Assembly: GCA_025352825.1 (NCBI GenBank)
Contig: JANXSG010000135.1
Span: forward strand, 1 to 64,000
Length of the DNA stretch: 64,000 nucleotides
Reading direction: 5' to 3'
Origin: Chthonomonadaceae bacterium
GTDB taxonomy: Bacteria; Armatimonadota; Chthonomonadetes; Chthonomonadales; Chthonomonadaceae
In this document: one piece after another, positions 34,874 through 43,898 of the stretch
Layout of the letters: the number at the start of each line of letters is the position of its first letter
How positions within the stretch are numbered: position 1 is the first letter of the stretch
Translations under genes and position numbers: made by a program
Notes under the pieces: generated by a model
What the model was told of the DNA's origin: nothing
Database searches by the model: none
What the model saw: only the letters and a program-made list of their open reading frames with translations

Positions 34874-36064
34874 TCATGCCAGTTCCCTGATATTTCTCAT
34901 CATGTAATCCAACGCCTCCTCAGTAATTCGTGGATGGATCGGCAGGCTCACGTACTTTTTGAACATCGATTCTGCGACGGGGCACTCTCCTTCGTGATGC
35001 CCCTGATTGCGGTATGCGGTGGTGAGGTGGATAGGCATGTAGTGGTTCCAGACCTTGATTCTACGATTTACGTACATCTCCCACATGAACTCTTCTTTTG
35101 AGAGTTTGAACTCAGGTTCCACCATCACGCAATAAACATGCCAGGTATGTTTTACATATTGTGAAACAGCTGGTAGAGTTAGGCCAGGAATGTTGGACAG
35201 CCGTTCCGTATATGTTTTTGCAAGCGCGGATCGTTTAGCATTGAGTAATGGGAGTTTGCCAAGCTGCACTAGCCCGACCGCGGCCTGCATGTCCGTCATA
35301 CGATGATTGTATCCCACTTCATTAAAGTCCAGCATCCAATACCGAAGACCCATAGGCAAGACCCTCTCGTCGATGGGGAGATATTTTCCTTTAGGGTCGT
35401 ACGTAAGGCAGCAAAGAGATCGGTAGCTAAGCATTGTCTCGTACAGCTTCTTATTGCTTGTTGTTATGAGGCCGCCTTCACCAAGAGTGGTGATATTCTT
35501 CTGCTGATGAAAACTAAAAACTCCGATATCTCCAAGCGAACCGGTGCGTCTGCCTTTGTATTCAGCGCCTGCGGCGTGGGCGCAATCCTCTACCAGGAGG
35601 ATATTATGCCGTTTCGCTATTGATATCAACGCATCCATGTCGCAAGGATGCCCGTACAGATGGACGATAAGAATCGCTTTCGTCCGGGCGGTAATTTTAC
35701 GCTCCACCGACGCCGGATCGATATTGAGTGTGATAGGATCTATGTCCGCAAAAACCACGTTTGCACCGCGTGCCGCCGCTGCATTCGCCGTAGATATCCA
35801 GCTGATTGGTGTGGTGATCACTTCATCGCCAGGCCCCACACCGCACGCGATCATCGCCAGTTCTAATCCCGATGTCGCATTCGTGCAGGTGACGCCGTAA
35901 GTCGTTCCACAGAACGCTGCAAACGCATCCTCGAACTCTTTTACTTTCGGCCCGCAGGAAGGCGCAGACGCCCGAAGCACCTCCAGAACTGCAGCCTCTT
36001 CTTCATGTCCGTATTCGGCGCCATGATTATATTCAAGCTCATAGAGAGCTTTGGGCAGCTGCAT
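34874..36064 (-). CDS. DegT/DnrJ/EryC1/StrS aminotransferase
   Basis: About 396 aa from MQLPKALYE (AGG 7-9 bases upstream); the ORF track adds nine codons. PLP-fold motifs: NATSGLELAMIACGVGPGDEVITTPISW, VHLYGHPCDMDALI, LLVEDCAHAAGAEYKGR, and the Schiff-base Lys in FSFHQQKNITTLGEGG. It transaminates a nucleotide-linked keto-sugar to an amino-sugar for an envelope glycan. Its start overlaps the end of the RmlD-like gene by 26 bases, so both probably act on the same sugar pathway. A strong palindrome follows its stop. Confidence 0.9.
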   Translation of the reverse strand: MQLPKALYELEYNHGAEYGHEEEAAVLEVLRASAPSCGPKVKEFEDAFAAFCGTTYGVTCTNATSGLELAMIACGVGPGDEVITTPISWISTANAAAARGANVVFADIDPITLNIDPASVERKITARTKAILIVHLYGHPCDMDALISIAKRHNILLVEDCAHAAGAEYKGRRTGSLGDIGVFSFHQQKNITTLGEGGLITTSNKKLYETMLSYRSLCCLTYDPKGKYLPIDERVLPMGLRYWMLDFNEVGYNHRMTDMQAAVGLVQLGKLPLLNAKRSALAKTYTERLSNIPGLTLPAVSQYVKHTWHVYCVMVEPEFKLSKEEFMWEMYVNRRIKVWNHYMPIHLTTAYRNQGHHEGECPVAESMFKKYVSLPIHPRITEEALDYMMRNIRELA

Positions 36065-36941
36065 GAATGCACCTTTCAATGACGGTTTCACAAGTCGGCA
36101 AGGGGGATGATGAGAAGCGAGACAGCTTTTCCGATTTCAGGAAATGGTCTTTACCTCTGGGAGCGCGATCTGGGTGAACCTCGGTCTGAGGCGATATCAG
36201 GCTGGGATCATACCCCAACCCTTCCGCGAGTTTCACGCATAAGTCGTATCGAGAAATAGCGTCCGATGCACCCAGGTGAAACACACCTTCCGCGGCTGGA
36301 GTTGTGACGAGTGTCATCATCTTTCTACATAGTGTTTCCGGGTCCAGTATATTACGAATCTCATTATTAGGCGCGGCGGTCTGTATCCCAATTTTGAGCG
36401 CTTCAATAAGTTTGTCCGCCATCGAATTCGTTCCAGGCTGTTTTGATAATCCTACCGCCAATGCGAACCTAACAACCAGCGCAGAAGGGAGCAGTTTGCG
36501 AACTTCGTTTTCACCACGCGCTTTGGTCTCGCCGTACCAGCTTACCGGGCATACCGGGTCGCTTTCAAGATAACTCTGTTGCTCTCCATCGTAGACCGCC
36601 GCAGAGGAGGTGAACAGCATTCTCGCGCCGATCTCACGCGCTTCCATGGCGACATTCTTAGGCCCCTGCACATTGACAGCTTCCGCCATATCACGCTCCC
36701 TCTCACAGCGGTCGATATCGGAAAGCGCAGCCAGCAGAATAACAACGTCCGGCTGAACCTTTCGAAATGCAGTCTGGACACTCTTTGCACAAGTAATATC
36801 TATCTGAACATCGTTATCACATTCAAGAGGCCGGGAACTGCCTGAAAAGACGTTGTAATAACCATATACAATCGCCGCCATCTCGGACCCTAAAAATCCT
36901 TTTGCTCCGATGAGCAGCATAATCGGAAGACTTTTTACCAC
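36039..36941 (-). CDS. RmlD-like NAD(P)-dependent sugar reductase/epimerase
   Basis: 300 aa. The nucleotide-binding start is LLIGAKGFLGSEMA (the GxxGxxG type). VILLAALSDIDRCERERDMAEAVNVQGPKNVA and the catalytic YxxxK in VSWYGETKARGENEV are those of dTDP-4-dehydrorhamnose reductase. LFTSSAAVYDG is the usual Ser/Thr strand. It would reduce a nucleotide keto-sugar. It overlaps the DegT aminotransferase gene, and rmlA/B/C are not nearby, so the exact sugar is unknown. Confidence 0.85.
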   Translation of the reverse strand: MVKSLPIMLLIGAKGFLGSEMAAIVYGYYNVFSGSSRPLECDNDVQIDITCAKSVQTAFRKVQPDVVILLAALSDIDRCERERDMAEAVNVQGPKNVAMEAREIGARMLFTSSAAVYDGEQQSYLESDPVCPVSWYGETKARGENEVRKLLPSALVVRFALAVGLSKQPGTNSMADKLIEALKIGIQTAAPNNEIRNILDPETLCRKMMTLVTTPAAEGVFHLGASDAISRYDLCVKLAEGLGYDPSLISPQTEVHPDRAPRGKDHFLKSEKLSRFSSSPLPTCETVIERCIHAAAQSSL

Positions 36942-36954
36942 GCAAACGATCTCC

Positions 36955-38280
36955 TTATCGCTTCGACCACTCCGGAATTGCGTTCATTGCATCTATAAAA
37001 TTGTGCACGACGTCCGTATGGGAATCCTCCTGCCATCCACCTCGACGAGGTGTGAGCGAGGAGTGTCCCGGGCAACCATCGTTATCGATGGCGTACATGC
37101 AGTAGTTGAGAGCCTGATATGCAAGCGCACGATACTCTTTCGAACCAGTCTCCGCGGTGTACATTGCAAGCACTGCTCCATAGGTCGATAGGATACCACC
37201 CCAGGGATTTTTATCGTCATCCTGCTCTCCGCAGATCGGCACTCCAGAGCGAAACCCGGTGAATCTATTCACCACGAAATCGATCAGGTCATGGGCATCC
37301 TCTTTCCAGGCCGGATCAAGAGATTCTTTACGTTCCAGGATATATCGTGCGAGGTTTAATGGCGACCATGCATTACGATTTCCCAGCAGATCGTAGTCCT
37401 CAAAAAACTGTTCCCAAAGCTTGGCATCCTTCTTAATATTCGGGATTTGAACAGTTTTTATCCAGTCCCATAATTTCTTCCGAGGCTCCCCAAATTCGGG
37501 ATAGCCGTGTTCCACCAGCTTATCGAACAGTCGGAGAATCGAACCCATATTGGCCGAGATATCTCCTCTGCCCTCTCCCGTACGCCAGTCTGCTCGGAAG
37601 GGCCAGGGTGATCTGCTCGATGTCCCTTCGCGCATATTTATAACTAGATCTCTGCCGTTCTGTACAGCCTGATCGAGGTATCGCTGATCTTTAGTCGCTT
37701 CAAATAGCACAGTCAGAGCATATCCGGCAAGTCCGCCCTTATCTGGCTGAATCTCATACGGGTGATCTGCCTGCGATCCACAGTCTTCTGGCTGAGGGAA
37801 CTTCATAGCCCATCCTGTAGAACGCGTGAAACTTGGGTATTTACCCGAATTAGGGGTGATAGCCTCTTTTAAAAGATAGTCACCCATCGATTTTGCAACA
37901 TCCAGAAAGTGTTTATCTCTGCTTCCCGCAAACTTATAGTACTTCAGATAGGAGATGATACCAACCGCATTCTGTGTCGATGGAATACTATCCGGTCTGC
38001 GCTCGATTAAATTATGGTCACCATCCATAAATGTCATATATACAAAGCGTAGGTACCCGTTTTCTACCGGGCATTTCGCATACCATTTCATCTCGCGGTC
38101 TAGTGCATCTCGCCAGGAAGTCCAGGGTTTTAGAATTCCAGTTGTATCATAAACAGCGTCATGATTGCCAATTTTCTGAGCCTGCGTAAGACTATTTATT
38201 TCAAACGAAAACGTAATAATCAAAAAAATTATGAACGCAGATTTACGGATATAATTATAATTATGTGGGTATGAATTCAT
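36955..38280 (-). CDS. Secreted probable alpha/alpha-barrel carbohydrate-active protein
   Basis: About 441 aa from the ATG at 38280, which places a signal peptide at the N-terminus (SAFIIFLIITFSFEINSLTQAQ). The ORF-track start adds 27 unlikely residues. The body is helical with regularly spaced aromatic and acidic patches (DREMKWYAKCPVENGYLRFVY, ADHPYEIQPDKGGLAGYALTVLFEA, CMYAIDNDGCPGHSS), as in six-hairpin glycosidases or lyases. I cannot name the family or catalytic residues. It lies 13 bases upstream of the RmlD-like gene on the same strand. Confidence 0.65.
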   Translation of the reverse strand: MNSYPHNYNYIRKSAFIIFLIITFSFEINSLTQAQKIGNHDAVYDTTGILKPWTSWRDALDREMKWYAKCPVENGYLRFVYMTFMDGDHNLIERRPDSIPSTQNAVGIISYLKYYKFAGSRDKHFLDVAKSMGDYLLKEAITPNSGKYPSFTRSTGWAMKFPQPEDCGSQADHPYEIQPDKGGLAGYALTVLFEATKDQRYLDQAVQNGRDLVINMREGTSSRSPWPFRADWRTGEGRGDISANMGSILRLFDKLVEHGYPEFGEPRKKLWDWIKTVQIPNIKKDAKLWEQFFEDYDLLGNRNAWSPLNLARYILERKESLDPAWKEDAHDLIDFVVNRFTGFRSGVPICGEQDDDKNPWGGILSTYGAVLAMYTAETGSKEYRALAYQALNYCMYAIDNDGCPGHSSLTPRRGGWQEDSHTDVVHNFIDAMNAIPEWSKR

Positions 38281-38398
38281 AATTTGTGAATTACCTATAA
38301 GCGGAGCATGAATAGGCTGCGGAATTTGAACTAGTATACCCCGATCACAACTTAACTCCATAGCAATATATGGTGTAACTTATTCAACTTCACCGCCT

Positions 38399-38441
38399 GC
38401 CTCACCCCCAGCCCCTCTCCCAAAAACAGGAGATGGGTGGC
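38399..38441. repeat. G-rich hairpin repeat, damaged right arm
   Basis: GCCTCACCCCCAGCCCCTCT, CCCAAAAACAGG, then a disrupted AGATGGGTGG where intact copies have GAGAGGGGGTC. It lies in the intergenic region. Confidence 0.65.
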
Positions 38442-38533
38442 TTAAGGCAACCTTTTTTTCGATATATTGTTTAGCATATGCTCATTCCAATTTATGTCCC
38501 GCTGAGCGGTAATGAGAAAACCAATGAGTTAAA

Positions 38534-38574
38534 TCTCCCCTCTCCTGTTTTTCGGAGAGGGGCCGGGGGTGAGG
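38534..38574. repeat. G-rich hairpin repeat
   Basis: CTCCCCTCTCCTG, TTTTTC, then GGAGAGGGGCCGGGGGTGAGG, in opposite orientation to the copy 95 bases away. It is 90 bases upstream of the sulfatase-fold gene. Confidence 0.7.
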
Positions 38575-38665
38575 ACTAATAACGCTATTTTCGTAGCTTT
38601 GCAGGAGAGTGTGAGCAATTTGCCGAAAAATGGAAACAGTTTCAAAATAACATAGGAGATATTGA

Positions 38666-40060
38666 ATGTCCGTCAAGCATCCGAATATTGTGCTGCTCGC
38701 TGTAGATTCCCTGTTAGCCGACCACATGAGCTGTTACAGATACCACCGCCAAACCACTCCCCATATCGATAAGTTTGCTCAGGGAGGCGCTGTCTTCGAG
38801 AAAACCTACAGCGCGCACATCCCGACCACAAGTGCGTATGCCTCCATGCTCACCGGTCTCGATACCTTTGGTACTCAGGTAGTAGCTCTACGGCATCGCG
38901 GTCCGCTCCGAGAAGGAGTTCCCACACTCCCAGAAATTCTTCGCGAGAATGGTTACAACACTACCTGTGTCGGTTTCGGAGGCAATCCCAGCTCTAGGGG
39001 ATTTGACAAATATCTGGAATTTCAAGGATGGGGAAGCTGGAATGAAGGCCGCAGCCCCAAAGCCGAAAATCTTAATGCAGTTGCGATTCCAGAACTTGAT
39101 CGACTTGCAGGAGTAGATAAGCCATTCTTCCTGTTTTTGAGGCATATGGATCCTCATGCACCCTATCTTCCACCTGCCCCGTACGAACGAATGTTTTATC
39201 ATGGAAATGAATGCGATCCAAATAACCACTCAATGGATGAAGTGATGAGCTTCAAGCCGTTCTGTGATTTCTTTGCTAGCTGGATGCCGCCTGGTATCTC
39301 CGATAAAGAGTATGTGATTGCGCAATACGATGGCGCCATCGCCTATATGGATGCATGTATCCAAACAATTTTTAATGCGCTTGAAGCTCACGGAATTACG
39401 GATGAGACAATCATAGCGCTCAACGGAGATCACGGTGAGACGCTGCACGATCACGAATGTTGGTTCGACCACCACGGCATTTACGACAATACACTCCATG
39501 TTCCACTGATAATTCGATACCCGGCCAAAATACCAGCCGGCACACGAATTAGCGGCTATAATCAACATAAAGACTTGGTTCCAACTCTGCTGGAACTAGC
39601 AGAAATTCCATCAGAAGGCATTCAATTCGACGGCTCCAGCCTGATGGACCTGGTGAGAAATGAAAGAGCCTCACACGATGAAGAGTTCTACATCACCGAA
39701 TGTACCTGGATGCGTAAGCATGGCTGGCGAACTCCCCACTGGAAGCTAATTGTCGCGCTGGAACCAGACTTCCATTTCAAGCCCGAAATTGAGCTCTATA
39801 ACTTGATCCAAGATCCTGCAGAAAATGTAAATCTCGCAGAAACGAAACCGGAAGTCGTAGAAGAACTAAAAAGTCGCATGAATGCATGGATAGCGAAACG
39901 GACAACCGAAACTGGGCTTCCCAATCCTATTGAGAACCAGGGCGATTGGCATGGGCATGAAGGAGTCGGCCCGTTTAAATCTTCACAGCAAGCTTACGAC
40001 ACCATGCACATTGGCGACCCTGGACAGGCAGCCAAACTGCAGGCTGAAGCCAGAGAGTAA
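38666..40060 (+). CDS. Sulfatase-fold (alkaline phosphatase superfamily) hydrolase lacking the formylglycine site
   Basis: 464 aa, cytosolic by lack of a signal. Metal-site motifs are present: NIVLLAVDSLLADHMSCY (D), LNGDHGETLHDHECW and HHGIYDNTLHVPLIIRYP. The position of the formylglycine CxPxR motif reads TTSAYASMLTG, so Cys is replaced by Thr and the Arg is lost. It is thus unlikely to be a converted sulfatase. Thr nucleophiles occur in nucleotide pyrophosphatase/phosphodiesterases of this superfamily, so a phosphodiesterase or other phosphoryl transferase is more likely (inference). The SDR gene follows 23 bases later. Confidence 0.8.
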   Translation: MSVKHPNIVLLAVDSLLADHMSCYRYHRQTTPHIDKFAQGGAVFEKTYSAHIPTTSAYASMLTGLDTFGTQVVALRHRGPLREGVPTLPEILRENGYNTTCVGFGGNPSSRGFDKYLEFQGWGSWNEGRSPKAENLNAVAIPELDRLAGVDKPFFLFLRHMDPHAPYLPPAPYERMFYHGNECDPNNHSMDEVMSFKPFCDFFASWMPPGISDKEYVIAQYDGAIAYMDACIQTIFNALEAHGITDETIIALNGDHGETLHDHECWFDHHGIYDNTLHVPLIIRYPAKIPAGTRISGYNQHKDLVPTLLELAEIPSEGIQFDGSSLMDLVRNERASHDEEFYITECTWMRKHGWRTPHWKLIVALEPDFHFKPEIELYNLIQDPAENVNLAETKPEVVEELKSRMNAWIAKRTTETGLPNPIENQGDWHGHEGVGPFKSSQQAYDTMHIGDPGQAAKLQAEARE

Positions 40061-40083
40061 ACGCTTCTAGAAAGAAGTATCGA

Positions 40084-41019
40084 TTGCAAATAGTAGTAAC
40101 TGGTGCGACAGGTTTTATTGGAAAAGCAGTGTGTTCTGAGCTAATTTTGAAAGGACACACTGTCGTCGCTTTGACACGTGATGCTCTCAAAGCATCTTTA
40201 CAGCTTCCACAGGGGGTAACCCCAATTGAATGGGGAAGGGCAGATGACAAATCTGGTTGGAAGAGATCCTGTACCGAATGTGATGTCGTCATACATCTGG
40301 CTGGGGAGAGTGTAGGAGGCCAACGCTGGACTCCAGAGTCTCAAGCCAAACTGATGGATTCCCGCATCGATACCACTAGAAATATTGTCGATTCATTCAA
40401 GACGGATACGCATCCTGCCAGGCTGATTTCGGCGTCCGCAGTAGGTTACTACGGTGATACAGGCGATACAGAAATTACAGAATCCAGTCCACCAGGAAAA
40501 GACTTCTTAGCCGGACTGGCCGAAATTTGGGAAAAAGAAGCCGATAGAGCCAGTTTGATAGGTGTAAAAGTGGTAAAGATTCGAATAGGTATCGTACTAG
40601 GCGTTGGCGGTGCATTGAGCAAACTCCTATACCCACTACCGATTCCAATATCTCCATGGAAGATAGGTTTAGGCGGACCTCTCGGTTCCGGAAGGCAGTG
40701 GATGCCTTGGATTCATCATCGCGATATTGTAAAACTCATTCTATGGGCTGTAGAGAACGAAGATGCATCAGGTGTGTACAATGGCACTTCGCCGAATCCT
40801 GTTAGAAATAGCGAGTTTTCTCGCGTTCTGGGGAGATGCCTGCATCGTCCGGCCATTTTTCCCATTCCCGCTCCTGTATTAAGACTAATTGTGGGCGGCT
40901 TCGCCGAAGCTCTTCTCGGAGGTCAGAAAGCAATTCCACAAGCAGCTCTGGAAGCAGGTTTCAAGTTTGAGTTTGATAATATTCAAAAAGCGCTCATGGA
41001 TGTACTAAACAAAGACTAG
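40084..41019 (+). CDS. TIGR01777-type NAD(P)-dependent epimerase (YfcH/SulA-like)
   Basis: 311 aa with a TTG start. The N-terminus QIVVTGATGFIGKAVCSELILKGH is the Rossmann GxxGxxG. DVVIHLAGESVGGQRWTPESQAKLMDSRIDTTRNIVD and LISASAVGYYGDTGD are signatures of the extended SDR subfamily that includes cell-division inhibitor SulA homologues. The usual YxxxK is not evident, as is common in this subfamily. The reaction is unknown. It lies between the sulfatase-fold and MscS genes, all on the plus strand. Confidence 0.85.
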   Translation: MQIVVTGATGFIGKAVCSELILKGHTVVALTRDALKASLQLPQGVTPIEWGRADDKSGWKRSCTECDVVIHLAGESVGGQRWTPESQAKLMDSRIDTTRNIVDSFKTDTHPARLISASAVGYYGDTGDTEITESSPPGKDFLAGLAEIWEKEADRASLIGVKVVKIRIGIVLGVGGALSKLLYPLPIPISPWKIGLGGPLGSGRQWMPWIHHRDIVKLILWAVENEDASGVYNGTSPNPVRNSEFSRVLGRCLHRPAIFPIPAPVLRLIVGGFAEALLGGQKAIPQAALEAGFKFEFDNIQKALMDVLNKD

Positions 41020-41039
41020 TCTACCGCATACTACAGTCT

Positions 41040-41927
41040 ATGTTCATGTTTCAATCAATTCCTCTTATGAAACCTAAACCACCACCACGTCTGCCAATAT
41101 ACACCAGATCCTTTTGGGAAACTGTTCTAAGCCATATCACCGAAAATGCACTGCACTCGGCAATCCAGATATTAGGATTAATCGTACTGTACATTGTACT
41201 TAGATATGTACTATTCAAATTAATAAATGGACTGGTAAAGGTACAAAACGATCGTGAGATACGTAACGGAACCACTGACGATCGAAGCGGTCGTCTGCAG
41301 ACGATGCAGGGTCTGTTCAAAAATTTAATTGGATATCTCCTGACATTCATATTCGGCTCTCTGTTTTTCCAGGCGATAGGTTTCAATATTATTCCATTTA
41401 TTACCACAGCTGGAGTAATTGGTGTCGTGTTGGGATTTGGTGCTCAAAAACTGGTAAAAGATATCATTTCCGGATTTTTGATCATCACAGATAACATCTA
41501 TTTAGTAGGGGATGTGGTGACAATCGGGCTTGTAACAGGACAGGTGCAGGAGATGGGAATGCGTGTTACTCGACTGCTGGATACCACGGGGCGAGAACAC
41601 TATGTTGCGAATGGAGATGTCTCGACGGTCACCAATCACTCGCGCCACCCGCTTGAAGATTCGATAGAAATTTCAGTCGGAGCGGCGGCGGATGTAAATA
41701 GGGTGAAAGAGATTATTGAACATACCGCAGAAACATTAATGACTCAGAGCGACGTCAACCTGCTGCAGGCAACACCGAAATTCATGGGGATATCGGCATT
41801 CTCGCCGACCACCATTAACGTTCGTGTCAAGATCGTTACTGATCTACACTCCATGCCCGTCGAACAGATGCGCGTTCGAGAAGCTATCCGCCTCGCTTTG
41901 ATTAAAGAAAAAATTGCGCTAGCGTAG
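41040..41927 (+). CDS. Mechanosensitive ion channel of the MscS family
   Basis: 295 aa with about three membrane segments: AIQILGLIVLYIVLRYVLFKL, LIGYLLTFIFGSLFFQAIGF and the pore helix region TAGVIGVVLGFGAQKLVKDIISGFLI, where the Gly/Ala-rich packing of TM3 is clear. The MscS beta domain follows (DNIYLVGDVVTIG, MRVTRLLDTTGREHYVANG) and then a C-terminal cage-like alpha/beta domain. It opens under membrane tension to release solutes. Neighbours do not narrow the role. Confidence 0.9.
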   Translation: MFMFQSIPLMKPKPPPRLPIYTRSFWETVLSHITENALHSAIQILGLIVLYIVLRYVLFKLINGLVKVQNDREIRNGTTDDRSGRLQTMQGLFKNLIGYLLTFIFGSLFFQAIGFNIIPFITTAGVIGVVLGFGAQKLVKDIISGFLIITDNIYLVGDVVTIGLVTGQVQEMGMRVTRLLDTTGREHYVANGDVSTVTNHSRHPLEDSIEISVGAAADVNRVKEIIEHTAETLMTQSDVNLLQATPKFMGISAFSPTTINVRVKIVTDLHSMPVEQMRVREAIRLALIKEKIALA

Positions 41928-42003
41928 AACTGAAACTAAGCCAGATGAGAATTGTTTAATCCTGGTTCAGACAATCATCTCGATATCAAACATAGGAGTT
42001 ATC

Positions 42004-43845
42004 ATGTTGTTACCATTTATTCTCACAATATCTGGTTCATCCAGGCCAACTGCTGCCCAATTACCGCACCTAAAACATTCCATAGCGGTAATTGGGCACA
42101 GAGGCGGTAGAGCTTTAGCACCGGAAAATACCCTTGCTGCAGTCAAAAAAGCTATCCAACTGGGTGCGGACTACGTAGAGATTGATGTTCGCGCCACTAA
42201 AGATGGGCATCTAGTAATCATGCACGATAGAACTGTGGATCGAACTACCAACGGAAAAGGGGCAGTTAAAAATCTTGATTTCGATACCATTCGAACGCTT
42301 GATGCGGGAAGTAAATTCTCAGCAAAATATTCAAACGAGAAAGTGCCTACTTTTGAAGAAGTTCTGCAGCTATGCCAAGGCAAAATCAATATCTATCTAG
42401 ATCATAAAGAGGCGCCTACCGAACAGTGCTTCGAACTCGTGAAAAAATATCATATGGAGAAAAATGTGCTGGTCTATAACGGTACGGATGGACTTCTTGA
42501 GTGGAAGAAAATCGCACCGCATATTCCGGTTATGCCTTCCTTGCCGGATGAGTATCGCAAAGAGGGCGGGATTGCAGAGTACCAAAAACTGCTCCCTGCG
42601 GAAGTGCTCGATGGAAATCTGCTCGAATGGACAAAGGAGTTGGTGGATCAGGCACACTCCGCAGGTGTTAAGGTCTACGTGGATAACCTTGGCCCTTACG
42701 ACAATCCTCCTGGTTTTCGTAAAGCAATTCAGATGGGTGTCGATGGAATCCAGACCGATCATCTCGATCAGCTGATAGACGTGTTAAAACAGATTCAGAA
42801 TGGTGATAAACATGCCGGTGACTATCGTGGCAAAGCTTTTATGGAAGTACCACGATTTAAAACAACTCTTGATCCAGTTGCGGGCACGAAAATTCTAATT
42901 TCTCCTCGGCTCTTTACCGCAATACCTGCCAACGAGATAGTCGTATCATGGAATGCAGACACTCCGCCTGGAACGGGACTAAAGATCGAAGCCAGCGGCA
43001 CGTGCGATGGTAAAGATTCATCATTCTACATAATGGGTTTGTGGTCAAAAGATAACACTCTTTATCCACGAACAAGTCTCATTGGTCAGAAAGACAGCGA
43101 TGGTGAGGTGCAGACGGATACGCTTAGCCTTCATAAACCAGCATCGCATTTCCAGATAAGAATAACTTTAGAGCCTTCCACATCGGGAGCAATTCCTGAA
43201 CTGAAATACGTGGGTATCTCTATGACGGATACTTCCATCAAACCGGATTCGCTTCCCCCCAACAAGGCGGCCTGGGGGAAAGAAGTTACTGTTCCCTCGA
43301 AAACCCAACTCGGTTATCCGGACGCCGCCGGCTGGTGCAGCCCTGCAAGCACTGCTATGACGCTGGCATTCTGGGCAGGCCGCCTTCATCGCCCGGAACT
43401 TGATATAACGGTTCCGGAGGTGGCACATTCTATCTACGATAAACAGTATGATGGCACAGGAAATTGGCCTTTTAACACTGCATTTGCTGGGTCAAAACCC
43501 GGAATGGTTGCGTATGTTACTCGTTTTTCAGATATCCGCGAACTCGAGGACTGGATTGTCGCGGGGTTCCCAATAGTAGTGTCCTGCTCCTACGATCTGC
43601 TATTAGGAAAGCATCGTGATGCTGACCCAGGCCATTTGCTCGTTTGTGTGGGATTTACAAAAGATGGCGATATGGTTCTGAACGATCCGGCACATCATCC
43701 GGAAAGAGGTGAAACTGCCCGAAGAGTATTCCCTCGGGCAAATTTTCTGAGTGGCTGGGAAAGATCGAGGAAACTGGTCTATCTAATCTATCCAGAAAAC
43801 TCAATAATCCCAGATAACATTTACGGCCACTGGGATGCAGGTTAA
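42004..43845 (+). CDS. Glycerophosphodiester phosphodiesterase fused to a C39-family peptidase
   Basis: 613 aa in two parts. Residues ~25-265 form GDPD: IAVIGHRGGRALAPENTLAA (H32), GADYVEIDVRATKDGHLVIMHD (H74) and VDGIQTDHLDQL near the end. Residues ~285-605 are a C39-type peptidase module: first an N-terminal beta domain (VVSWNADTPPGTGLKIEASG), then the catalytic domain with Cys in DAAGWCSPASTAMTL, His in DPGHLLVCVGF and Asn/Asp in VLNDPAHH. The N-terminus (MLLPFILTISG) is weakly signal-like, so export is likely but not certain. GDPD would split glycerophosphodiesters and C39 would cut peptides. No frameshift or internal stop separates the halves. Confidence 0.85.
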   Translation: MLLPFILTISGSSRPTAAQLPHLKHSIAVIGHRGGRALAPENTLAAVKKAIQLGADYVEIDVRATKDGHLVIMHDRTVDRTTNGKGAVKNLDFDTIRTLDAGSKFSAKYSNEKVPTFEEVLQLCQGKINIYLDHKEAPTEQCFELVKKYHMEKNVLVYNGTDGLLEWKKIAPHIPVMPSLPDEYRKEGGIAEYQKLLPAEVLDGNLLEWTKELVDQAHSAGVKVYVDNLGPYDNPPGFRKAIQMGVDGIQTDHLDQLIDVLKQIQNGDKHAGDYRGKAFMEVPRFKTTLDPVAGTKILISPRLFTAIPANEIVVSWNADTPPGTGLKIEASGTCDGKDSSFYIMGLWSKDNTLYPRTSLIGQKDSDGEVQTDTLSLHKPASHFQIRITLEPSTSGAIPELKYVGISMTDTSIKPDSLPPNKAAWGKEVTVPSKTQLGYPDAAGWCSPASTAMTLAFWAGRLHRPELDITVPEVAHSIYDKQYDGTGNWPFNTAFAGSKPGMVAYVTRFSDIRELEDWIVAGFPIVVSCSYDLLLGKHRDADPGHLLVCVGFTKDGDMVLNDPAHHPERGETARRVFPRANFLSGWERSRKLVYLIYPENSIIPDNIYGHWDAG

Positions 43846-43898
43846 GACGACTTCTATGTTCGAAAGTGAGCTAATCTGTTCAGATAATCTTAACGCCA

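Larger units (their letters stand above)
38281..38665. other. Intergenic region with two G-rich hairpin repeats
   Basis: No gene is seen in these ~385 bases between divergent genes. Two copies of the CCCTCACCCC-type hairpin lie at 38399-38441 and 38534-38574. The promoters of the flanking divergent genes must also be here, but no clear -35/-10 pair stands out. Confidence 0.65.
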
